Positions 56,901 to 64,000 of a DNA stretch of 64,000 bases are shown piece after piece; positions within the stretch are counted from its first letter, which is position 1; every line of letters starts with the position of its first letter. Both the position numbers and the translations under genes were made by a program. This DNA is from Saprospiraceae bacterium (GTDB taxonomy: Bacteria > Bacteroidota > Bacteroidia > Chitinophagales > Saprospiraceae). The notes below the pieces were generated by a model, which did no database searches, had not been told where the DNA came from, and saw only the letters and a program-made list of their open reading frames with translations. The stretch lies in NCBI GenBank assembly GCA_016717265.1, contig JADKFX010000001.1, positions 4,004,501-4,068,500 on the forward strand. Reading direction: 5' to 3'.

Positions 56901-58109
56901 ATGAATACACAGATTCGAATGAAAAATATACTCATATTAACACTTTTTGCCTTATTTGGATATCAAATAGCAATGACCCAAGAGGAAAACTCTGGATTAA
57001 AAGGAATCCAATTCTTTCATGGTACGTTTGCCGAAGCGCTGGCTAAGGCTAAAAAAGAAGATAAATTGATTTTTATGGATGCCTTTACCACCTGGTGTGG
57101 CCCATGTCGCAGAATGTCCTCAAATGTTTTTCCAGATGAAGCCGTTGGCGAGTTTTATAACGCAAATTTTATAAACCTTAAGGTGGATATGGAAAAAGGA
57201 GAAGGACCAGAACTCGCTCAAAAATATGGCGTAAAATCCTACCCCACATTATTATATATTGGTGCTGAAAGCAAGGTCGTTCATAATGCTTCTGGAGCAA
57301 GACCAGCTGATGCTTTTATAGAATTAGGAAGAGAAGCTTTGAAAAAATTTGATAAGTCGGGTTCTTGGGAAAAACTTTATAATGAAGGAAAACGGGATGC
57401 AGCAACTGTCTTATCCTATATTAAATCTTTAAATCAAGTTGGAAAACCTTCACTTCGAATTGCAAATGAATATCTTTCAAGTCAAACAGATTTAACAAAA
57501 CCTGAAAATCTGGAGATCATTTTAGAATCCGCTACAGAAGCAGATTCTAGAATTTTTGATTACCTTATTAAAAATAAAGAAGCTATAATCAAATTAAAAA
57601 CTAAGGCAATTTATGAAAGTAAAGTTTATAATGCCTGTACAAAAACTATCAAAAAAGCAATGGAATACCGCAATGAAAGTTTATTGATAGAAGCACAAGA
57701 AAAAATGAAAAACAACCCGGATAAATTTGACGAATTTAAATATACCACCGATATGGATTATTATGGTGCAACAGGTGATGCAAATAAATTTTTAACAGCT
57801 GCTAAAGGCTATTCTTCAAAAATTGCAAAGAATAATGCCATAAAACATAAAGATCTTTCTCAATTATGTTTGAAAAATTTCAAGGAGGATAAAAAAATAA
57901 TGGAAATTGGTGAGAAATCAGCTAAAAAAGCATTAGAACTTCTTGAACAACAAGATCATTATATCAACTTTGGTCGAATATTATATCACAACGGTAAAAA
58001 AACAGAAGCAATAGCCATAATCAAAAAAGGTATTGAAGCAGCAAAATTAAAAGGTGAACCAACACAAATGCTAGATTATATGTTAAGAGATTGGGGTGAG
58101 AAAATTTAA
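56901..58109 (+). CDS. Secreted thioredoxin-domain protein (WCGPC)
   Basis: 402 residues. A signal peptide follows either ATG 56901 or, as well placed, ATG 56919 (MKNILIL). The thioredoxin domain lies at about residues 35-150 with the classic TTWCGPCRRM, C66 and C69, and the cis-Pro loop SYPTLLYI. The remaining ~250 residues are mostly helical and resemble TPR-like solenoid repeats (RILYHNGKKTEAIAIIKKG). Probably a periplasmic thiol-disulfide protein with a protein-binding tail. Confidence 0.88.
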   Translation: MNTQIRMKNILILTLFALFGYQIAMTQEENSGLKGIQFFHGTFAEALAKAKKEDKLIFMDAFTTWCGPCRRMSSNVFPDEAVGEFYNANFINLKVDMEKGEGPELAQKYGVKSYPTLLYIGAESKVVHNASGARPADAFIELGREALKKFDKSGSWEKLYNEGKRDAATVLSYIKSLNQVGKPSLRIANEYLSSQTDLTKPENLEIILESATEADSRIFDYLIKNKEAIIKLKTKAIYESKVYNACTKTIKKAMEYRNESLLIEAQEKMKNNPDKFDEFKYTTDMDYYGATGDANKFLTAAKGYSSKIAKNNAIKHKDLSQLCLKNFKEDKKIMEIGEKSAKKALELLEQQDHYINFGRILYHNGKKTEAIAIIKKGIEAAKLKGEPTQMLDYMLRDWGEKI

Positions 58110-58231
58110 TATATGACTTCCTAAAAATAGGGATATAAAATCATTGTAAATGCTCTCTAGTGCTCCCTGGTTAAGCTTTGGCGTTAAGAATCTGCCACTA
58201 ACCAAATGCAGAACCTTTATCTAAAAAGAAA

Positions 58232-58263
58232 AAAAAATCCTGATAAAATTACCAGGATTTTTT
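58232..58263. terminator. Bidirectional intrinsic terminator
   Basis: Perfect 11-base arms (58232-58242 and 58253-58263) with a 10-base loop. An A run begins one arm and a T run ends the other, so it works in both directions between the convergent thioredoxin-domain and EF-hand-like genes. Confidence 0.8.
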
Positions 58264-58285
58264 CAACAATTGGCTTAGGCCTTAT

Positions 58286-59176
58286 TTATCTTTTCTTTAC
58301 CCTTGTTGTAGTACGGGTAGTTTTCACTTTGGTATTTCCTCTTGGCCCAGTTGTAACTTTAGTCTTAGTTTTAGTAACCCTGTAGGAATGTACAGAGTTG
58401 CTATGACGTATTTTAACACTTCCTGAAGTTACCCTAACTGGTGTATAAATTCGATGCGCCCGCACAACTCGGTGTGTTTTAACTACTGCAAAACCACTAT
58501 GATATCGAGCTCTAAATGGATGAAAAACCCTCCAACCCAATGGTCTCCATGGCTTCCACCAATTTGGGTAAACCCTCCAGCGTACAGGAGATACCCAGGG
58601 ACGATACACAGGGCCATATACAAATCTAACACATGGCCATGGCCAAACATTGATTACAATTGCATCCTCAAAATATGCATCAAAATTTCCATTTGGACCA
58701 CCCTTTTTCTTCGGTTCCATAGATTCTCCTGAATGCATTACTTTATCTTCAGCTGGCTCCACAATGGTTTGTTCGCCATAAATGTCTTCATCACCGATAA
58801 TTTGCAAGGTGACCGATTCCTTTCCAGTCTTCTCCATTTCAATTACAGCAATATCCTGATTTTCGGTTTCAGAAACTATCACTTGCAGTACAAAAGCATG
58901 CACATCACCATCAGATTTATCAATTACCTTTATATAATCAATATCTCCATCAGCATTTAAATCCAAATTATTGACATGATTGTCTTCAGAGTTGATCATT
59001 TTCTCAAAATCCTCAGGGGATGAAGATTTTTTAAACATTTCCAGGGCACCCTGTAAACTAAAATGATCACCCGGCAATCCTGTGGAATCACTTTCTATAG
59101 AATCCTGAGCCTTTGTTATACCCATACTCAACAGTGTTATGGTTGCAATTAGTAAGAAAAAATTTAATTGTTTCAT
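58286..59176 (-). CDS. Secreted EF-hand-like protein with Trp/Arg-rich basic tail
   Basis: 296 residues with a signal peptide ending ITKAQ. The N-terminal half is acidic and contains a Ca-binding-loop-like DLNADGDIDYIK, as in EF-hand or dockerin loops. The C-terminal half changes to a Trp/Pro/Arg-rich stretch (WPWPCVRFVYGPVYRPW) and ends in a very basic Thr/Lys/Arg tail (KTKVTTGPRGNTKVK). I do not recognise a family. The tail could bind nucleic acid, polysaccharide or anionic lipid; that is inference only. Confidence 0.75.
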   Translation of the reverse strand: MKQLNFFLLIATITLLSMGITKAQDSIESDSTGLPGDHFSLQGALEMFKKSSSPEDFEKMINSEDNHVNNLDLNADGDIDYIKVIDKSDGDVHAFVLQVIVSETENQDIAVIEMEKTGKESVTLQIIGDEDIYGEQTIVEPAEDKVMHSGESMEPKKKGGPNGNFDAYFEDAIVINVWPWPCVRFVYGPVYRPWVSPVRWRVYPNWWKPWRPLGWRVFHPFRARYHSGFAVVKTHRVVRAHRIYTPVRVTSGSVKIRHSNSVHSYRVTKTKTKVTTGPRGNTKVKTTRTTTRVKKR

Positions 59177-59328
59177 ATTTAATAATTTTCAATTTATGGA
59201 CTACGAAATTAGACAATAGTTTAAAATATTCAATTTAAAAGCCGAAAATATAAAATTAAAAGTATCATGACCCAACCATTTTAGCCTTCATTGCTGTCTT
59301 TAGAGTTGTACCATTAAACTAATTAAAT

Positions 59329-60582
59329 ATGAAACGATTCATTTTAAAAACAACAGGGATACTCTTTGCCTTTAGCCTTATTTTTACTTCTTGCCTTAAG
59401 GATGATTGCTCTTTAAAACGCACATTCTATAGATATGATCCCATTTATAAATCATTATCCCAAATTCGATCCGGTTTAAAATTAGTGGATGAAAAGGATC
59501 TAAAAGTACCAGGCAAAATTTACATTTATGGTACGCTTCTCCTTATAAATGAAATAAAAGAAGGAATTCACATTTTCAATAATGAAAATCCTGATAATCC
59601 AATTAAACTTAACTTTATTTCTATTCCAGGAAACGTAGATCTTTCTGTACGCAATGGTATTTTATATGCGGATAGTTATGTTGACTTACTTTCAATAAAT
59701 ATTAATAACCCCGAAAATCCTACACTTTTATGCAGAACGGAAAATGTATACTCTCCAATTTTTTTTGATCCAGTGAGGGGACTTTTAGTAGATTACTCCA
59801 AGACTAAAGAAACCATAACTCTAGATTGTCATTCTCAAAATTTTAGTAGCTTCCGATTTTGGTCAGGCGATATAGTTTTTGATTCAAATTCAAAAACATC
59901 TTCAAATTCTGCTGGAAATTTTACCGGACTCACAGGAATTGGAGGATCCATGGCTAGATTTACAATAAATGAGAACTATTTATACACAGTTGATATGACA
60001 AGTCTTTATTCATTTGACATTGGTACATCGTGCCCGGATCTTAAAACCAAAAGTCAAATTGGCTGGAATATTGAAACGATTTATCCATATGAAAATAAAC
60101 TTTTCATTGGTTCTACATCCGGTATGTTTATTTACAGCTTAACAAATCCTGATGCTCCAACACTCGCTGGTAATATGAATCATTGGCGTTCCTGTGATCC
60201 TGTAGTTGTGAAAGATGATTTAGCTTATATTACTTTACATGGTGGAACAGAATGCGGTGGCTTTACCAATCAACTGGATATTGTAAATGTCAAAGATATC
60301 TATAATCCTACCCTGTTAAAAACTATAGCCATGGAATACCCATTAGGATTAGCTGTCAAAAATGAATACTTATACATTTGTGATCGCGATTTGAAAATAT
60401 ATAGAATAAACGGAAATACTGAAATTCAACTTGTTTCGTCTATTCCACAAATAAATCCATATGACGTTATCGTAATGCCGAATGAAAATAATATAATACT
60501 GGTAAGCGAAACTGGCATTACGCAATATGATTCAAAATCTCCAGCACAATTAATTCTGCGAAGTATTATTCCAGTGAAATAA
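59329..60582 (+). CDS. LVIVD-repeat-like lipoprotein
   Basis: 417 residues. Lipobox FTSC with the Cys at about residue 22 (SCLKDDCS). The rest carries repeats of the LVIVD type (for example HIFNNENPDNPIKLNFISI, LLSININNPENPTLLC and LDIVNVKDIYNPTLLKTI), expected to form a beta-propeller. Likely displayed at the outer membrane. It leads a same-strand group with the barrel-like gene, the sigma factor and the membrane-anchored protein, separated by 33, 13 and -11 bases. Confidence 0.83.
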   Translation: MKRFILKTTGILFAFSLIFTSCLKDDCSLKRTFYRYDPIYKSLSQIRSGLKLVDEKDLKVPGKIYIYGTLLLINEIKEGIHIFNNENPDNPIKLNFISIPGNVDLSVRNGILYADSYVDLLSININNPENPTLLCRTENVYSPIFFDPVRGLLVDYSKTKETITLDCHSQNFSSFRFWSGDIVFDSNSKTSSNSAGNFTGLTGIGGSMARFTINENYLYTVDMTSLYSFDIGTSCPDLKTKSQIGWNIETIYPYENKLFIGSTSGMFIYSLTNPDAPTLAGNMNHWRSCDPVVVKDDLAYITLHGGTECGGFTNQLDIVNVKDIYNPTLLKTIAMEYPLGLAVKNEYLYICDRDLKIYRINGNTEIQLVSSIPQINPYDVIVMPNENNIILVSETGITQYDSKSPAQLILRSIIPVK

Positions 60583-60615
60583 GAAAACTAAACTATAAGC
60601 AATTTATATACGCTC

Positions 60616-61413
60616 ATGTGGAAATTAATATTCTTACTCCTGTTGATCTTAACGAATGAGATTACTTTTAGTCAAATAAATGATCCTATTTATAAAATCT
60701 ACTTGAAGGATGGCACCATCGTAAAAGGCAAGCTGTCAAATTCAAATAAAGAGCATGAATTAATTATAAGTTTGAATGACAGTACCCATTTATATATCGC
60801 TGAAAAAACAATTAAAAAAACGAAATTAATTAAAGGCTGTTCCAAGATAAACTCAGAATTAATATCTAATGATTTCCATGAAAAAGGGTTCTATAATATC
60901 ACGAGTATTGGAATCAATGGTGGGATTAGAGAAAATCAGACATCCTCACTTGGAGTACACATAAATTCAACAACCGGCTACATGTTTTCAAGATATTTTG
61001 GAACAGGTCTTGGTTTTGGAATTGACAAATTTGATTATGAAGCGCTACTGAATCCAATTTCTGATCCTTTTATTCAAAACGTTTCTCCTATAACAAACAG
61101 TATTCCTGTTTTTCTGGAAATCAGGGGATACTTTTATGGAAAACAAACTGCCTATTATTATTCTCTGAATGCTGGTTATGGGTTTGTAAATAAAAATGAA
61201 GCGCTCAATGTTTATAATGCAAAAGGTGGGATGATGTGGTATCCCGCTTTAGGCATCCGTTTTGGAAATAAAAAACATTTTAACGTATGTTTAGATTTAG
61301 GTCTAAAATTCCAAAGAATGGAATACATTGTTCCAATTATATTTGATGAAGGGTATGATCAATATAATATGAATTACAAACGTTTTATCTTGCGGATAGG
61401 TATTCAAATATAG
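60616..61413 (+). CDS. Outer-membrane beta-barrel-like protein
   Basis: 265 residues with a signal peptide ending ITFSQ. A short N-terminal domain has IYKIYLKDGTIVKGKLSN. From about residue 95 on, alternating hydrophobic strands with Gly and aromatic ends (TTGYMFSRYFGTGLGFGID, YYYSLNAGYGFVN, YKRFILRIGIQI) indicate a small outer-membrane barrel. No ligand is suggested. It is 33 bases after the LVIVD lipoprotein and 13 bases before the sigma factor. Confidence 0.68.
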   Translation: MWKLIFLLLLILTNEITFSQINDPIYKIYLKDGTIVKGKLSNSNKEHELIISLNDSTHLYIAEKTIKKTKLIKGCSKINSELISNDFHEKGFYNITSIGINGGIRENQTSSLGVHINSTTGYMFSRYFGTGLGFGIDKFDYEALLNPISDPFIQNVSPITNSIPVFLEIRGYFYGKQTAYYYSLNAGYGFVNKNEALNVYNAKGGMMWYPALGIRFGNKKHFNVCLDLGLKFQRMEYIVPIIFDEGYDQYNMNYKRFILRIGIQI

Positions 61414-61426
61414 GGCATGTGCTCTT

Positions 61427-61963
61427 ATGCAACAAAAAAAACGATCCCATATAGAACTCATAGCTGGCTGTGTTGACAATGATCGCAAAGCCCAGGAGCA
61501 ACTCTATAAACTGCACTTTAAAGCGATGTTTCAAATGTGTTTGTATTACTTTAAAGAGGAGCAAGATGCTTTGGAGGTTTTGAATACCGGTTTTTTACGA
61601 GTGTTTCAAAAAATACAGTTATATAAAAATGAAGGATCTCTTGAAGGATGGATACGAAAAGTAATATATCATGTTATTATGTCTGAATTAAAATTGAAAA
61701 AATTGGTCAATAAAACGGAATCCATTGAAAATCAAGAAATCGAACAACATGATTTTACCCTGGAAAAAATATTCAAAGAAGATCTTTTAGATATGGTAAG
61801 AAGACTTCCACCGGCAACTGCTCATGCATTCCTACTTTTTGCAAATGAAGGATATTCACATATTGAAATTGCAGAAAAATTAAATATTAGTGTGGGCACT
61901 TCAAAATGGCATATCTCTAACGCACGTGAATTATTAAAAAAACAAATTGCAAATGAATCATAA
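61427..61963 (+). CDS. ECF-type RNA polymerase sigma factor
   Basis: 178 residues, typical ECF length. Region 2 covers about residues 10-85 (QLYKLHFKAMFQMCLYYF and EGSLEGWIRKVIYHV). Region 4 at about 125-172 has LPPATAHAFLLFANEGYSHIEIAEKLNISVGTSKWH-type helix-turn-helix spacing. The pattern fits the Bacteroidota sigma-70 group that sits beside a membrane-anchored regulator. The next gene starts inside its last codons, suggesting coupling. Target promoters are unknown. Confidence 0.9.
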   Translation: MQQKKRSHIELIAGCVDNDRKAQEQLYKLHFKAMFQMCLYYFKEEQDALEVLNTGFLRVFQKIQLYKNEGSLEGWIRKVIYHVIMSELKLKKLVNKTESIENQEIEQHDFTLEKIFKEDLLDMVRRLPPATAHAFLLFANEGYSHIEIAEKLNISVGTSKWHISNARELLKKQIANES

Positions 61964-63260
61964 ACAGGATTATACTAAATTGGAAGATCAAGGATGGAAT
62001 GATATGAAAAACATCCTGGATAAAAACATGCCTAATAAAAAGAAACGGTTTGCATTTTATTACCCATTTGCACTTGGCGCCATAGTGCTCTTTTTTATTG
62101 CGTTTTATTCCATTTCAGAATTCCATAAAAGAAATAGTAAGACATTGCAATCAACTGCTTTGACCGACTTTTCTTGTGACTCCATTTTTGAAAATTTTCC
62201 AAGCCCTATTGTGGTTCGTAACAAAATTCAGAATTCTGGAGCGAATTTAATAAACCCTTCGAACAAAACTCATGCTAAGAATAGCATCGTTGATTTTAAA
62301 GTATCAAATTCAAAAATTAAGAAACAAAGTATCCCTCAGCCAGAAAAAGATAAAATTTTAACAGCAAATAAAAAAGTTGAAAATGAATCAGAATTTTCAA
62401 TTTCTCAAAATATCGGGTTTTTAAAAACGAATCAAAGTGAAGCAACACAAAATTCGCACAGAGACTTCTTTGATTTTGCAGTATTACCCGGAATTTTAGC
62501 TAATCTAACATGGCAAAATTCATATCCTGTTTTAAATCCTATTTCATATATGCCAGTTCGACTTCATTACCTGCCGCAAACTTCGATCCGTAAATTTGAA
62601 TTCGGGATACATTCTGGTATTAAATTTGACACAAAACTAAAGTATTCAGCTTATTCCATTGGCACCCATATAGGCTATAATTTAAATCAAAAATGGAGTC
62701 TTAGCGTATCTCCTACTTTGAATATAGAACAAGGAAATTTTTTAATCCTGAATGACTTTGAAAACACTATAATTCTAAGTAATTTAGATTCCTTTAAAAA
62801 TTCTACAACTGTTTTTACAAACATGGATTCCGAAAATTTTGATTCAAAAGTTGGAATAAATAATTCCTTGCTTATTAAATCCAATAAATTATACAATTTG
62901 CAGTTTCCCTTAACCGTAAATTATAAAATAAAATCAAATTGGCAGGCATGCCTTGGTATAGAATTTTCTTTACCCATTCAAAAGCTAATTCATACTTCTC
63001 AAAAAAATAATATACTCCAATGGAAGAATCAAACAATAGAAAGTTGGAATGTAAAATCAATAAACTATAATTTACAAGCTGGAATCAGATTCTTTCCAAT
63101 AAAATCTTTTGGCATTAGCTTAGATTATATAGTAGACATTTTTAATTTACAAAATCAAACTTCAATTTTAAAAACATCCAGTACACCCTCAACGAATATT
63201 ATAGAATTAAAACAAAAGAATTTAAATCATCTAACCATTGGACTTCTATATAAATTCTAA
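61953..63260 (+). CDS. Membrane-anchored protein with C-terminal barrel-like region, paired with ECF sigma
   Basis: 435 residues from ATG 61953; a TTG two codons earlier is also possible. A ~30-residue cytoplasmic start (LEDQGWNDMKNIL) precedes one membrane segment (FALGAIVLFFIAFYSI), a Ser/Asn/Lys-rich linker and a C-terminal region of beta strands (FEFGIHSGIKFDTKLKYSAYSIGTH-like, ending LTIGLLYKF) that resembles an outer-membrane barrel. The layout and the 11-base overlap with the sigma gene suggest an anti-sigma-like role, but no zinc or known anti-sigma motif is seen. Confidence 0.65.
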   Translation: MNHKQDYTKLEDQGWNDMKNILDKNMPNKKKRFAFYYPFALGAIVLFFIAFYSISEFHKRNSKTLQSTALTDFSCDSIFENFPSPIVVRNKIQNSGANLINPSNKTHAKNSIVDFKVSNSKIKKQSIPQPEKDKILTANKKVENESEFSISQNIGFLKTNQSEATQNSHRDFFDFAVLPGILANLTWQNSYPVLNPISYMPVRLHYLPQTSIRKFEFGIHSGIKFDTKLKYSAYSIGTHIGYNLNQKWSLSVSPTLNIEQGNFLILNDFENTIILSNLDSFKNSTTVFTNMDSENFDSKVGINNSLLIKSNKLYNLQFPLTVNYKIKSNWQACLGIEFSLPIQKLIHTSQKNNILQWKNQTIESWNVKSINYNLQAGIRFFPIKSFGISLDYIVDIFNLQNQTSILKTSSTPSTNIIELKQKNLNHLTIGLLYKF

Positions 63261-63264
63261 ATAT

Positions 63265-64000
63265 TTATGGTCTTATTTGAGTATCCGAATGTTTTTCTTT
63301 CAAAAAATTTCGGACTGCATTAAAACTTACTTTGTTTTCTGAAAAATATTCTCTAGCTAACTGACATTCAATTTCTGACGCATTTAATGTTTGTAATATA
63401 TTTGCCAAATGCATTTTCATATGGCCTTGTTGAATACCCGTAGTAACCAGGGATCTAATCGCAGCAAAATTTTGTGCAAGTCCCGTGGCTGCGGTGATCA
63501 TCATTAATTCTTCAGCCGAAGGGTTTTCTAATAATTCCAGAGAACGTTTTGCCATTGGATGCAGTGCTGTTAATCCACCAATCGTACCAAGAGCTAATGG
63601 GATCTCCAGACTAAAATGAAATTGACCATTTTCTAATTTGCAATCACTTAAACTACAATACCTGCCGTTTCTTGCGGCATACGCATGACCACAGGCTTCA
63701 ACGGCCCGAAAATCATTTGCTGTAGCTAAAACAACCGCATCAATTCCATTAAAAATTCCTTTATTATGAGTAACCGCACGATAAGGATCTAATTTTGCAA
63801 TCTGAACAGCTGTATTAAATCGTTCTGCAAATTCTTGCGCATTCATATTTCCTGAAAACTCACCAAGCTGTTCAATTGAGCAACTTACCCAAACTCGAAC
63901 CAAACATTCTGGGGTATAATTTGATAAAATAGACATGATAATTTCAATATCCCGTTCATCATCGCTAAAATCATCGGATTGTGTAATAAATCGTTCCAGG
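63265..64000 (-). CDS. mvaA: Class II hydroxymethylglutaryl-CoA reductase, 5' end outside window
   Basis: The frame stays open beyond the internal Met at 63936 up to base 64000 (LERFITQSDDFSDDERD), so the true start is off the right edge. The visible C-terminal ~245 residues show GIDAVVLATANDFRAVEACGHAYAARNG-type NAD-binding and Asp-containing motifs in order, then LGTIGGLTALHPMAK and AATGLAQNFAAIRSL. The end has GIQQGHMKMH with the His expected to be catalytic. Class II enzymes interconvert HMG-CoA and mevalonate; in Bacteroidota they usually serve isoprenoid synthesis. Stop lies 4 bases from the convergent barrel-like gene. Confidence 0.9.
   Translation of the reverse strand, partial: LERFITQSDDFSDDERDIEIIMSILSNYTPECLVRVWVSCSIEQLGEFSGNMNAQEFAERFNTAVQIAKLDPYRAVTHNKGIFNGIDAVVLATANDFRAVEACGHAYAARNGRYCSLSDCKLENGQFHFSLEIPLALGTIGGLTALHPMAKRSLELLENPSAEELMMITAATGLAQNFAAIRSLVTTGIQQGHMKMHLANILQTLNASEIECQLAREYFSENKVSFNAVRNFLKEKHSDTQIRP

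Overview
The window is AT-rich DNA from a member of the Bacteroidota, probably a Saprospiria-like lineage. Support comes from several type IX secretion (T9SS) cargo proteins with type A or type B sorting tails, Cys-Asp-Ser repeat and SprB-like surface-protein modules, an MlaEFD-type lipid transporter in permease-ATPase-MCE order, TAnnTTTG-like promoter boxes and a class II HMG-CoA reductase. The family-level placement is inference. No rRNA, tRNA, CRISPR array, transposase or integrase was seen.

Bases 1-12354: the 3' end of a large T9SS adhesin-like protein, a secreted HExxHxxGxxH metalloprotease and a small secreted thioredoxin-like protein lie on the + strand. A convergent - strand pair follows: a 5'-nucleotidase-like lipoprotein and a TMTC-like membrane protein with TPRs. 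A + strand THIIGGD-type surface protein then sits 17 bases ahead of the main array.

Bases 12372-45668: ten consecutive, same-strand paralogs, each with a signal peptide, 6-11 kinesin-light-chain-like 42-residue TPRs, a helical linker and a C-terminal CHAT (caspase-like) protease domain. All ten keep the His and Cys of the catalytic dyad. The His-Cys spacing is exactly 80 residues in eight paralogs. In the other two the same loop is expanded by short repeats (paralog 3) or a GC-richer insert (paralog 6). The sensor-like TPR halves diverge strongly, while the CHAT halves are patchworks of near-identical tracts; about 1 kb is base-identical between paralogs 1 and 2. CT-rich satellites and decayed copies of CHAT gene 3' ends follow several members. 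Spacing suggests the units [surface protein + 1], [2], [3+4], [5+6], [7], [8+9] and [10]. This array is the outstanding feature: a family of exported proteases with varied recognition modules and a shared catalytic module. No substrate or trigger can be read from the sequence.

Bases 45990-52525: a - strand DUF4440-like protein, a small lipoprotein and a T9SS cargo protein; a 1.3 kb stretch without a convincing gene; then a T9SS-exported metzincin-like protease and another T9SS cargo protein.

Bases 52899-64000: the mlaE-mlaF-mlaD operon with a good promoter, a convergent class III aminotransferase, a thioredoxin-domain protein, an EF-hand-like protein with a Trp/Arg-rich tail, and an LVIVD-type lipoprotein. 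An outer-membrane-barrel-like protein, an ECF sigma factor and an overlapping membrane-anchored barrel-like protein follow. The window closes with a class II HMG-CoA reductase cut by the right edge.
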